Source: Deltaproteobacteria bacterium
GTDB lineage: Bacteria > Desulfobacterota > Desulfuromonadia > Geobacterales > Pseudopelobacteraceae
NCBI GenBank assembly: GCA_021781535.1
Contig: JAJXWO010000001.1
Span: 1 to 64,000 of the forward strand
DNA: 64,000 nucleotides
Direction: 5' to 3'
A program made the position numbers and the translations under genes. The notes beneath the pieces are model-generated. The model had not been told where the DNA came from and did no database searches. It worked only from the letters and a program-made list of their open reading frames with translations. Position 1 is the first letter of the stretch, and the number at the start of each line of letters is the position of its first letter. Shown here piece after piece: positions 53,738 through 62,868 of this stretch.

Positions 53738-54361
53738 TTACGATTTTAAGCAGACAAAGCCCCAGTATTCATCTGGACCCATGCCGGTGGTAAAAGAATA
53801 TTTTGCTTCATCACACACTTTGAATCCGCACCGCCCAAGAAGCGAAACCCAGGCACCACGGCCAAGTACGCTGTAATGGTTCAGGTTTGTTTCATGGTGG
53901 CAGGATGTCTCGGGAGCCGGTACTTCCAAATAGAGCATCCCTCCCGTTGCCATCACCCGGGCAAATTCCGTTAATGTGAAGTACGGGAAAATGCTGTGCT
54001 CTATAACATGGCGGGCCCAGACTAAATCAAATGAAGCCTCAGGGAATTCAAGAAAGGATTGGTCCATTTTACGTACATCATACCCTTTCTGCCTGCATAT
54101 CCGTACATCCTCGTCATTCAGCGCAATGCCAATCGCAGAAAGATACCCTTTGTCCCTAAATATGTCCAAGGCCGGACCCTGGCCACAACCGATATCGAGA
54201 ATTCGAGCGTTCTGATTGATCTGATACTGGGGTAAAAAAATGTCCAAAACTTTGCCGGTGATTTCCGAATGAATGAAGGAGGGGGCTTCCGGGTAGGTTT
54301 CGTTCTCGATTTTATCGACAAATGAGACAAGGCGGGCAAGTTGGTTAAATGTTATCTCCAT
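53738..54361 (-). CDS. SAM-dependent methyltransferase
   Basis: A 207-residue class I methyltransferase with motif I ILDIGCGQG (54-62), DLVWARHVIEHSIFP and the GGMLYLEVPAPETSCH loop. It is a small stand-alone enzyme in the glycan cluster; the substrate is unknown. Confidence 0.88.
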   Translation of the reverse strand: MEITFNQLARLVSFVDKIENETYPEAPSFIHSEITGKVLDIFLPQYQINQNARILDIGCGQGPALDIFRDKGYLSAIGIALNDEDVRICRQKGYDVRKMDQSFLEFPEASFDLVWARHVIEHSIFPYFTLTEFARVMATGGMLYLEVPAPETSCHHETNLNHYSVLGRGAWVSLLGRCGFKVCDEAKYSFTTGMGPDEYWGFVCLKS

Positions 54362-54410
54362 AGAAATAGCGGTCTCCTGTTTAATATTCCTCGGTCAGGT
54401 ACGGCAGACA

Positions 54411-55466
54411 TCAAGCGCACTGCCGTGACATTGCAGCTGCGGCAACTTTCACCCCGATCGCATGGAACTCGCTAGCGGCCTTGTCCCATGCCAACAGCTT
54501 CATGTCATTTGCGGCAACCTGCCCTTTTTGGGCACGCATATCCCGGTTTTGGTAGGCAAGCTCCAATTGTTCAATGATCTCTTCCACTGTAGCTTCGTGC
54601 CATATTGCACATGGCTCACCTGTAGCGACTTTGATCAGAACCGGTGAATAGCTTGATAACGGAAACGCATTATGGTCGGTGATTACATCGGCATGTCCCG
54701 TGGCATCGCTGGCAATAACAGTGCGGCCGCAGGCCATATATTCACACATGACCATATTGTTGCCGCCTTCGCAACGGTTGGGGAAAATGCCGATGTCGGT
54801 CTGCTGATAGATCTGCCGGATCAGGGCATTGTCGATGAGCGGTGCAAGATAGGCCCGTTCTAGCGGGATGCCGTTGTCATGAAGAGTTCGCATCAGGATG
54901 GTTGTGCATTCCTCGTCGGACATTCGAAACGATATCTGGGAAGACTGGGCCATGGTAGCCAGCGAGAAAGGCCACTGGTTGATCCATGACGCAGCCAGGT
55001 AAGCATCCTGGTGGCGCTGCATGAAGACCCGCATGGCGGCAATGACAAGATCCTGCCCCTTACGGTATTCGAATTTGCCGCCTGAAAACACAATGAAGCG
55101 GCCATCATCTTGGCGATACGGTGCGGGATGGAAATTGGCGGGGTCAATGCCCTGAAGAATCGTTGAGGTATTGCGGACACCGCCAATGCGCAGTTGATAC
55201 TCGCACCAGGATGAACCGGCCACGATGAAGTCCCATTCCTTGGCTGCGCGGCGGGTATGGCGAAGGGCTTCAATGTCATTCTCGAAGAAACAGTAGCCGA
55301 TATTGATCCGGTTCCAATCGGCGGGGTTCATGGGGCGAAAATCGTGGCCGCTGATACAATGGAGGGTAACTCCCTCCAGATTCGGCAGCTTGGCGATTTC
55401 GCGGGTCAGATATTCACCGGCTATACCCCAGCCGTGAGCCCTGCCGCTGGGCATGGAAACCTTCAT
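54411..55466 (-). CDS. GT4-family glycosyltransferase
   Basis: A 351-residue GT-B enzyme. Seen: SMPSGRAHGWGIAGEYLTRE, VAGSSWCEYQL, ILQGIDPANFHPAPYR, FSGGKFEYRKGQDLVIAAM and the donor-site EGGNNMVMCEYMACGRTVIA. ATG 55466 overlaps the upstream stop (ATGA), which I take as the start. A nucleotide-sugar donor is expected. Confidence 0.88.
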   Translation of the reverse strand: MKVSMPSGRAHGWGIAGEYLTREIAKLPNLEGVTLHCISGHDFRPMNPADWNRINIGYCFFENDIEALRHTRRAAKEWDFIVAGSSWCEYQLRIGGVRNTSTILQGIDPANFHPAPYRQDDGRFIVFSGGKFEYRKGQDLVIAAMRVFMQRHQDAYLAASWINQWPFSLATMAQSSQISFRMSDEECTTILMRTLHDNGIPLERAYLAPLIDNALIRQIYQQTDIGIFPNRCEGGNNMVMCEYMACGRTVIASDATGHADVITDHNAFPLSSYSPVLIKVATGEPCAIWHEATVEEIIEQLELAYQNRDMRAQKGQVAANDMKLLAWDKAASEFHAIGVKVAAAAMSRQCA

Positions 55467-56554
55467 TGCGTAACAGCCGACTTGATGGCACGGAGGGCTT
55501 CGGCGGCATCCTGGTCCCAAGGCTTAATAGTTAGTATCTGCTCCAGGAAAAAGCGGGCATCATCCAGCTTTTCCACCTCTAAGCAGATATGGGCAATTGC
55601 CTTCAGCAGCTCAACATCATAACGGTTCTCGGCAAATAGCTTGACATATATTGTCAGCGCCTCTTCCAGCGACCCAAATCCACTGCATAAGAGATCCGCC
55701 AGATTTTTCTGGAAGATTGTATTTGCCGGTTGCAGCTTGGCTGCCATTTCGTGATGATGACGCGATTTCCGGAGGTCGCCTCTTTTCTGATAAAGGACAC
55801 CCAGATCATTATGAACCACGGCATTGTCGGGAGCCTGAGCCACAAGTGTTTCCAACAACTGAATAGCATCGTTTGGTTTATCGGCGTCGACAAAGGTGAT
55901 GGCTTCTCTGTAGAGCTCGTCTGGAGATCGTGTCGGCTCAGCAGGCTGGGCTACTTGAAAGAGGTTCTGGAATGATGGAGTTGTTACAGGAGGCGTTTGT
56001 ACCGGTTGCTCAGTTCGGCAGACCTGAGAAAGGGCTTGCGGAATTTGTTGTAATTCAGAAGTCCCTGTCGGGGAAGGTAGCAGTTGCTGCAAGGCCTGGC
56101 GGGCATCATGATTATTGGAATCAAGCTGCAGGGTGCGTGAAAAGTACTGACGGGCCTGTTCCTTGCGGCCTATCTGCAGGCTAATGGTTCCGAGGGCATT
56201 CAGCGCTTCTATATCAAAAGGATTGTCTTTTAGAATATCCAGGTATGTATGGATAGCCTCACCGGTCCATTCCAGCTCGACAAAATAAAAATCTGCCAGG
56301 TTTTTGCGGTAGGTAATGTTGCCCGGATCCAGTTTATGGGCTTTTTCATAATGTGCCAAAGCCTTGAGGGTGTTTCCGGTCTGATAGTACATGACTGCCA
56401 GGTCGTTATGGGCTTTGGCAAAATCCGGGTAGATCTTCAGGAAATCTTTCAGGTATTTGAGCCCCTCATCAACTTCTACCTCACGCACGTCAGCCAGTAT
56501 TCGTTCATAAGTTGCGGCGCCTTCAATAAGAATCAAATTTTGACTATTAAACAT
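55463..56554 (-). CDS. TPR protein
   Basis: A 363-residue soluble protein made of two TPR blocks (about 40-170 and 235-355) joined by a Gln/Pro/Thr-rich linker. No signal peptide or catalytic domain was found. TPR proteins in such clusters may act as scaffolds or specificity factors for glycosyltransferases. Translationally coupled to the GT4 gene. Confidence 0.82.
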   Translation of the reverse strand: MFNSQNLILIEGAATYERILADVREVEVDEGLKYLKDFLKIYPDFAKAHNDLAVMYYQTGNTLKALAHYEKAHKLDPGNITYRKNLADFYFVELEWTGEAIHTYLDILKDNPFDIEALNALGTISLQIGRKEQARQYFSRTLQLDSNNHDARQALQQLLPSPTGTSELQQIPQALSQVCRTEQPVQTPPVTTPSFQNLFQVAQPAEPTRSPDELYREAITFVDADKPNDAIQLLETLVAQAPDNAVVHNDLGVLYQKRGDLRKSRHHHEMAAKLQPANTIFQKNLADLLCSGFGSLEEALTIYVKLFAENRYDVELLKAIAHICLEVEKLDDARFFLEQILTIKPWDQDAAEALRAIKSAVTQ

Positions 56555-56633
56555 CGGAATACATCTCCCTCAATGATTTTTTTATTAGGAGCTTAATCAT
56601 ACAATAGTTGCTCAAATATCTTCAAACAAATAA

Positions 56634-57869
56634 TCAGAATGGAGCTATGCTGTTGCCGTCGATCTCATTGGCTGTCGTGTCCATGGTTCTTCCCAAGGCA
56701 TCCTTGCCGTTGAATTTGAAGACAATGTGCTTTTGATCGATGACTGCATCGCCAGTCGAGTTCTGATTGAGGCTGAACAACAGGGTAGCTTCCTTTGTAA
56801 CGGAATTGTAGCTTACCGATAAAGGGTTACTGGGAAGGACGGCGTCTTTCGAGGTTAATGGCATGGTATTGTTGTAATAGCCACCTTCGTTGCCGTCTGC
56901 CCGCGAGATGGACCAGTTCTGCGTATTGGTGATGGAAGCAGCATCCATATTCGTATTGAAGCCAATGGTAATGGAAAAAGTTTTGCTAGAGCCGGGCTTG
57001 GTGAGCAATGTGGGATCAAGCATCCAGAGTGGGACGCCGGGACCGAGATAATCTGAGAAACCCCCGCTTTTTTGGTCACTCATATAGCTCATACCCGGTT
57101 TGTTGAGGAGTGTTTGAAGGTTACTGGCTTGAGCTGGTGCAGACGTATTAGAAGAGTTTTGGAGTATCGAAAGCTGGTTTTTGGCATCCGCTGTCCGGCC
57201 CAATGCATCGTAGGCAACTCCAAGTTCATAGTTTGCTGCGGGAAAGTCCTTTTTCAGAGTCAGCGCTTTTTCCAGATTTGCCGCAGCTTCCGTGGAACGC
57301 CCCTGCTTGTTGTACACCATGCCGAGGGCATAAAAGACATTGCCGTCATTTGGAGAAAGCTTCTCCGCTTTGAGAAATTGGGTCTCTGCATCTGCTGATC
57401 GATTTGTATTTGAGTACTGCATACCGAGAGTATACGGAGGCAGAGGATTACTTGGATCCAACTTGGCGGCGGTTGTAAACTCTTTTTCAGATGCAGTGTA
57501 TTGCTTGTCCTGCAAGTAGGCGTTTCCGAGACTGATATGGGCATCCACTTGAGTGGGGGCATTAGTCGAAGTGTCCGCAATTGATACGTTGGATTGTATT
57601 CGTACCAGCTGCTGATATGCCTTGATGGCATCGGCATTTTTTCCCTGTGACAGGTATATTTGCCCCATGTAACTATAGGCGGTGGCGCTTTGCGGATCAA
57701 AAACCAAAGCCTTTTTAAAGGCTACGATAGCCTGGTCATTTTTATTATTCTGCATATAGGTTGCTGCCTGCATTATTGCAAACTGGGCAATTTGTTTGCG
57801 CGTAGCGGTCGTGTCCTGGCCGGTAACCGCAAAAGGATCGTTGTTTGAACCTGACACAAAATCAGCCAT
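56634..57869 (-). CDS. TPR protein with Ig-like C-terminal domain, first gene after a sigma-28-type site
   Basis: A 411-residue protein: N-terminal TPRs (about 25-240), then a region with FSITIGFNTNMDAASITNTQ and NWSISRADG typical of SbsA-type Ig-like repeats. No signal peptide is visible, so any exported role would need the flagellar route. It starts the cluster and lies 45 bp below the putative FliA site, tying the cluster to late flagellar expression. Confidence 0.8.
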   Translation of the reverse strand: MADFVSGSNNDPFAVTGQDTTATRKQIAQFAIMQAATYMQNNKNDQAIVAFKKALVFDPQSATAYSYMGQIYLSQGKNADAIKAYQQLVRIQSNVSIADTSTNAPTQVDAHISLGNAYLQDKQYTASEKEFTTAAKLDPSNPLPPYTLGMQYSNTNRSADAETQFLKAEKLSPNDGNVFYALGMVYNKQGRSTEAAANLEKALTLKKDFPAANYELGVAYDALGRTADAKNQLSILQNSSNTSAPAQASNLQTLLNKPGMSYMSDQKSGGFSDYLGPGVPLWMLDPTLLTKPGSSKTFSITIGFNTNMDAASITNTQNWSISRADGNEGGYYNNTMPLTSKDAVLPSNPLSVSYNSVTKEATLLFSLNQNSTGDAVIDQKHIVFKFNGKDALGRTMDTTANEIDGNSIAPF

Positions 57870-58332
57870 GACGCACCTTCCATTATTCGTTATTCGATGA
57901 TAATCTACTAAATTTATCGGCTGAATGCGCCAATTAATTTAGCGATTCTTCCTGTTGTGTTACTGTATAAGAGCGCAGAGGCAACTGAAGGCAGGCTTTG
58001 CCGAGATCGATGTGGGCAACCTGAGTTTGTACTCTGGCACATAAGATACCTTTGGCATGCAAACAGCATAACTACCTAAAACAAACGGCTTACATATTTT
58101 AATCCGTATAAATAATACGGACGGAAGAGGTTTTTGATTTTGAGGGGTAATTTTGCCACAGAGAAAGCACGATAGCGAGAAATTTTTCTTGGATCAGATG
58201 GCAGTCATCTTCTTTCCTGTAAGTGCACTTTACAGAGCTAACAATTAGATGATATAAGGATCGGGCAAACTACTGGTCCGTTGCTGATCAATCCAGGCGC
58301 GCACCACACGAAGAAATTCAGTAAAGGGGCAA
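57870..58332. other. Divergent intergenic region, 463 bp
   Basis: It holds the sigma-28-like site (57914-57941) on the minus strand and a small inverted repeat CCGTAT-N5-ATACGG (58104-58120) upstream of the FlgO-like genes. No small gene was seen. Confidence 0.55.
57914..57941 (-). promoter_or_regulatory. Sigma-28 (FliA)-like promoter of the glycosylation cluster
   Basis: Minus strand: TAAA (57941-57938), a 16-bp gap, then GCCGATAA (57921-57914), a perfect -10. The spacing is one base longer than the usual 15. It points into the TPR/Ig-like gene 45 bp away. Confidence 0.6.
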
Positions 58333-58938
58333 ATGATGAAGATACTACTGGGAATCATGATGGTCCTGTCAATTAATTGCCTTGTTACCGGCTGTGCAGC
58401 GCCCGCTGCTACCGGCAGCACCGCATCTATAGAAAATCATGTTGCCCTTCCATCCGTCGGAGGGTTTAATGACCGAATGAAAAACCTTGCCGATCAGCTT
58501 GATAAGAACCTTGCCGCCAACAGTTTCTCGAATCCTTACGTGGTAACGAGTTTTACAAACCTGGACAAACTCGATGATACAACGGCGCTCGGACGCCTGA
58601 TTTCCGAGAATCTGATGTATGGCCTGCAGCTCCATAAATGGCAGATACTTGAGATACGCCTCACGAAAGGGGTTGATATCAATGCCGCCGGGGAGTTTTC
58701 CCTGAGCAGGGATATCAGCAAATTGAAGGACGAATATAAGATAGGCGGCATCGTTACCGGTACCTATTCTGTTGCGGAAGGCAATCTCACCATAAATGCC
58801 CGTGTTATTGACGTCAATACCGGCCTGGTGATTTCCTCGGCCCAGACGTATATCCAGATAAGCGGGGTTCCTGATGCATCACTCCCGAAGGAAAGAAGCG
58901 GCAAGCCAATGAAGATCGTCAGTGATGGGATCAAATAA
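58333..58938 (+). CDS. FlgO-like lipoprotein
   Basis: A 201-residue lipoprotein with signal MMKILLGIMMVLSINCLVTG and lipobox Cys, then a FlgO-type domain (VVTSFTNLDKLDDTTALGRL, ISENLMYGLQLHKWQIL, GGIVTGTYSVAEGNLTINAR). FlgO proteins support the outer-membrane part of the flagellum. AAAGGGG precedes the ATG. It is followed by a related gene. Confidence 0.8.
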   Translation: MMKILLGIMMVLSINCLVTGCAAPAATGSTASIENHVALPSVGGFNDRMKNLADQLDKNLAANSFSNPYVVTSFTNLDKLDDTTALGRLISENLMYGLQLHKWQILEIRLTKGVDINAAGEFSLSRDISKLKDEYKIGGIVTGTYSVAEGNLTINARVIDVNTGLVISSAQTYIQISGVPDASLPKERSGKPMKIVSDGIK

Positions 58939-58939
58939 G

Positions 58940-59578
58940 ATGAAGATACTATCCAGCGTACTTATCACTTCGATTCTTTCTGCAACCGTACTTGCGGGAT
59001 GTGCACCGAATATTACGGCTGTACGGTACGGCACCTGCTACGGCAAGTCATTTAACCAGCTTTTGGAATCAACAGAGCTGAAACCGCTGTTTAATGATAT
59101 TGCTCGGGAGCTTTGTACTGAACCGTGCGGTGCCGAAGGTGTCACTGCATCCGCGGACACCTCCGCTAAAAATTCCGGATGTCACGCTGCAAGTGATAAA
59201 AATAATTATTCCATACTTGTTACCGACTTTGTCGATATTCAATCCTTCACACCCGCATCACAGGGCCTTTTGATGGGAGAGCTGATGCGTGGCAGCCTGA
59301 GTTCCGTATGCGGGACGAAAATAACGCAGGTTGAGTTTGCCAAATTTTTCAACCTGAATGAAAAGGGGCTGGTGGTGCTGTCGAGAAAGGTTTCGGAGAT
59401 TAAAAAGGATGAGTATGATCAAACCGAAGCCATAGTCGGGACATACAGCTATCTGAACAATAAGATTATCATTTTTGCCCGGAAGATAAACGTCGTAACC
59501 GGCAAAATATCGCGGATGGTTACGCGTGAGGTTGATTATAATTGTGCCGGCGGCACGGTGAACTATACCGTTAAATAA
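58940..59578 (+). CDS. Second FlgO-like lipoprotein
   Basis: A 212-residue lipoprotein with MKILSSVLITSILSATVLAG and a Cys lipobox. It has a Cys-rich insertion (about 45-90) and a FlgO-like core (ILVTDFVDIQSFTPASQGLL, MGELMRGSLSSVCGTKITQV, AIVGTYSYLNNKIIIFARKI). The start lies 1 base after the first gene's stop. The pair may form a heteromeric outer-membrane component. Confidence 0.76.
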   Translation: MKILSSVLITSILSATVLAGCAPNITAVRYGTCYGKSFNQLLESTELKPLFNDIARELCTEPCGAEGVTASADTSAKNSGCHAASDKNNYSILVTDFVDIQSFTPASQGLLMGELMRGSLSSVCGTKITQVEFAKFFNLNEKGLVVLSRKVSEIKKDEYDQTEAIVGTYSYLNNKIIIFARKINVVTGKISRMVTREVDYNCAGGTVNYTVK

Positions 59579-59691
59579 TCCTTCTACAAAATAAGTTGCA
59601 TATTCACTCCCAAACCATATCATCATCACGGCAGATGGCTATTCAACCGTTCAGGCCGTACCCACCGAAGATACCTTTTTAAGGAGCAGCC

Positions 59692-60675
59692 ATGCAGACG
59701 AACGAGTGCGTGATTGGAATAGATATCGGCGGAACGACAACTTCCTTCGGTTTTGTCGATCGTCGTGGCACGCTGATACGCGAAGACGCTCTGGCCACAC
59801 TGGCTCATCAACCGGCAGATGCCCTGGTTTCCCGCCTTTATGACGCCGCCGAGACTCTGCGCGCGGCACTCCCGCCGCAGACCACTCTTTCTGGAATCGG
59901 CATTGGCGCTCCCAACGCCAGCTACCTTCGCGGGACGGTTGAAAATCCGGTCAACCTGAACTGGGGGGCATCGACCAACCTGGTGGAGCTGTTCCGGAAG
60001 CGCTACGATCTGCCGGTTGCCATCACCAATGATGCCAACGCCGCTGCAATCGGAGAGCTGCTGTTCGGCGGCGCCCACGGGATGGAACATGTTCTCGTCA
60101 TTACGCTGGGAACAGGACTGGGGAGCGGCATCATCGTCAATGGTGAGCTGCTGTACGGCGCAGATGGCTTTGCCGGAGAACTTGGCCACACGACCGTCGA
60201 TCCGGAAGGGAGGCACTGTGCCTGCGGGAAGCGGGGGTGTCTGGAAACCTATGTTTCGGCCACCGGACTCTGCCGGACAGTATCCGAGCTCCTTGCACAA
60301 CGGCTTGATCCCTGTCCACTGCGAGACGTAAGCTCCACCATCCTGACATCAAAACTGATCTATGAAACAGCACGTGAGGGGGATCCCATCGCACTGGCGG
60401 CCTTCGATGCAACGGCCCGGATTCTGGGGATGAAACTGGCCGACGCCGTCGCGCACACGAGTCCCCAAGCGATCTTTCTCTTCGGGGGACTGGCTGCCGC
60501 CGGAGATCTGCTGCTCGCGCCGTCCCGCCGCTATCTGGAGGAGTTCCTGTTCACCCCGTACAAAGGGAAGGTACGTTTGCTCCGGTCGGGGCTGCCGGAG
60601 GGGAGCGGCGCGGTTCTGGGAGCGGCGGCGCTGGCGTGGCATGAGATTGATAAAACATCCGCTACCCCCCCTTGA
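59692..60675 (+). CDS. ROK-family sugar kinase
   Basis: A 327-residue kinase with the ATP motif IGIDIGGTTTSFGFVD, the substrate region EGELGHTTVD-like FAGELGHTTVD and the zinc/ROK signature H...CACGKRGCLETYVS. Probably glucokinase or another hexose/aminosugar kinase. AAGGAG precedes the ATG. Its 3' end overlaps the convergent Mo-enzyme gene by 14 bp. Confidence 0.92.
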   Translation: MQTNECVIGIDIGGTTTSFGFVDRRGTLIREDALATLAHQPADALVSRLYDAAETLRAALPPQTTLSGIGIGAPNASYLRGTVENPVNLNWGASTNLVELFRKRYDLPVAITNDANAAAIGELLFGGAHGMEHVLVITLGTGLGSGIIVNGELLYGADGFAGELGHTTVDPEGRHCACGKRGCLETYVSATGLCRTVSELLAQRLDPCPLRDVSSTILTSKLIYETAREGDPIALAAFDATARILGMKLADAVAHTSPQAIFLFGGLAAAGDLLLAPSRRYLEEFLFTPYKGKVRLLRSGLPEGSGAVLGAAALAWHEIDKTSATPP

Positions 60676-62671
60676 CCTCCACCGTCACATCATACAACGT
60701 GCTCCCGCGCCCTCCGTCTGTCAGACGCTGTGACGTCAGGGCATTGACGCCGCGGTCACCGGGGATGAATTCCCGCCACCAGACCCCTTCGGTAACGACT
60801 GTTCCTGGCGGTACGCGCTCCGAAATTCGCAGGGTAAAACGCACCTCTCCCCGGTCATTGCAGGCGGTCACCGTTTGCCCATCGGCCAGATTGCGTGTCT
60901 CGGCATCGACTCGATTCATCTGCAGCTCCATACATTTTTGCTTCGAGCGAAGATTGTCTTGCTCATAAAAGCTAGAATTGAGCGCGAACGGCGTAACCGC
61001 CGGTTGCAGGCGTAACGGGTACCCGTCCAGTTCGGCATGAGTCGGGAGCAGACGCGGCAATGGTTCTCTGTCCCGCACGTTCAGAACCTCGATTTTCCCC
61101 GAGGGGGTCAGCCATTCCTTTTTTGGGTCAGTCGGCGGAGTCAGAATGACCGGCTCCCCTTGACGCATCCGTTCGGTAACGGCTCCGCTCCGCCAGGGAT
61201 TTTCTTCTACCAGCAGCAGCTCGATCAGTTCCTCCGCCGATAAACGGAAAAACGGGTCATCCCATTCCATTCCGGCCGCCAACAGGCAAAATACCTCCCA
61301 GTTACTCTTTGCTTCTCCCACGGCCGGTATGGCAGCTCCGCAGCGCTGGGCCTGGTAGCTGCCATAGCAGCGATACAGATCCGGATGTTCCAGCGACGAG
61401 GTCGCCGGCAGGACGATGTCGGCATACCGGGCGGTGTCGGTCAGAAAGCGTTCGTGGACAACCGTGAACAGCTCCTCCCGTTCCAGTCCGCGGATGACGG
61501 CATTCTGGTCGGGAGCGATCGTGGCCGGGTTTGAGTGGTAGACGTACAGCGACATCACCGCAGGATCATTCAGTTCGGTCAGGGCATTACCCAGCTGGTT
61601 CATGCTGACCAGACGCGGATTGTTGGCGATGAAATCCTCACGCGTCACCGTCTGCAACGGGAATGCTCCCCCGGTTGAGGTGCCGACAAAAATGCCGCCT
61701 CCGGGCTTGGCCCAGGCGCCTATAACAGCCGGCAGGCAGCTGATCGTACGCACGGTCATGGCACCATTCCCATAACGGGTCAGGCCGCTCCCCAACCGGA
61801 TGAAAGGAGCCTGTGCCCGGGCGTATTCCCGGGCCAGTCGCTCGATTATGCGTACCGGCAGGCCGCAGACCTCCGACATCAGTGCAGGTGAACAGTCCGG
61901 CAGAATCTCTGCCGCCAGTTTGTCAAAGCCAAGAACATTGGCGGCAATAAAGCCCCGGTCAAGCAGCGCCTCTCGCTCAATAACATGGATCATGCCCAAT
62001 GCCAGCGCGCCGTCACTGCCGGGGCGAACCAGGAATACTTCATCAACGGCCTCACAGGTCGGGGTGCGGTAGGTATCAATGGCCCATAAACGGGCACCAT
62101 TGCGCCGCGCCACCTGAGCATCGCGGAGCGCATGGATGCTGGTCGCAGCAGCATTGATTCCCCACATGATTACCAGGTCGCTCTGTTCCATTTCGGCCGG
62201 TTCCATGGCCGGGGTGTCCCCCATAAGCATCTTCCAGCCGGCATCCTTGGCCGGAGAACAGATGGTTCGCTCCAGTCGTGAGGCCCCCAGTTTGTGGAAA
62301 AAGGCATGACCGGCATTACGCTGGACCAGTCCCATCGTACCGGCGTATGAGTACGGGAGGATTGCTTCTGCTCCATACGTCGAACATATTCCTTGCCAGC
62401 GCGAACAGATGAGTTTGATTGCACTCTCCCAGGTGATCGGCTCGAACTCGCCGGCACCTTTCTTTCCGACTCGGTGCAGCGGAGTAGTCAGGCGTCGGGG
62501 AGAGTGGACGGTCTGTTCGTAATGTCCCATCTTCGGGCAGAGCAGACCGCGGGTAACCGGGTGATCCGGATCACCACTGACACTGATAGCGTGGCCGTTT
62601 TCGACGGTTACCAGAAGCCCGCAGGCATCGGGGCAGTCATAAGGGCAGACGGAATGGGCTGTAGCGGGCAT
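60662..62671 (-). CDS. Molybdopterin oxidoreductase (DMSO-reductase family)
   Basis: A 669-residue enzyme. The 4Fe-4S site is CPYDCPDAC with a later LLCPK; the likely Mo/W ligand is Cys in RTICSPAKDAG. MGD-binding regions include DLVIMWGINAAAT and the C-terminal domain with NDRGEVRFTLRISERVPPG. No Tat signal is seen, so it is cytoplasmic. The start at 62671 is chosen because the Fe-S motif follows closely. Substrate unknown. Confidence 0.88.
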   Translation of the reverse strand: MPATAHSVCPYDCPDACGLLVTVENGHAISVSGDPDHPVTRGLLCPKMGHYEQTVHSPRRLTTPLHRVGKKGAGEFEPITWESAIKLICSRWQGICSTYGAEAILPYSYAGTMGLVQRNAGHAFFHKLGASRLERTICSPAKDAGWKMLMGDTPAMEPAEMEQSDLVIMWGINAAATSIHALRDAQVARRNGARLWAIDTYRTPTCEAVDEVFLVRPGSDGALALGMIHVIEREALLDRGFIAANVLGFDKLAAEILPDCSPALMSEVCGLPVRIIERLAREYARAQAPFIRLGSGLTRYGNGAMTVRTISCLPAVIGAWAKPGGGIFVGTSTGGAFPLQTVTREDFIANNPRLVSMNQLGNALTELNDPAVMSLYVYHSNPATIAPDQNAVIRGLEREELFTVVHERFLTDTARYADIVLPATSSLEHPDLYRCYGSYQAQRCGAAIPAVGEAKSNWEVFCLLAAGMEWDDPFFRLSAEELIELLLVEENPWRSGAVTERMRQGEPVILTPPTDPKKEWLTPSGKIEVLNVRDREPLPRLLPTHAELDGYPLRLQPAVTPFALNSSFYEQDNLRSKQKCMELQMNRVDAETRNLADGQTVTACNDRGEVRFTLRISERVPPGTVVTEGVWWREFIPGDRGVNALTSQRLTDGGRGSTLYDVTVEVKGG

Positions 62672-62868
62672 GGTTGATATCCTTTCACTCCTGATCCTGA
62701 TAAACAGAGGTACGTCGTTAGCCAAGATATTTTATGCCTGAAAAGAACAGAAAACAACTTCCAACTTACTAAAATTGAGGTAGTATCATACCCGATTTCA
62801 AAAAACATTTGCAGATGAAATAGTTTTTATGCAATACGTTAAGGTGACTACAATATGAGAGGTTTAAT

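Noticed and set aside
58052-58070. Sigma-54-like GG-N10-GC near TTTGGCATGC
   Set aside because: The -12 half lacks TTGC; a match of only the invariant dinucleotides is expected often by chance.
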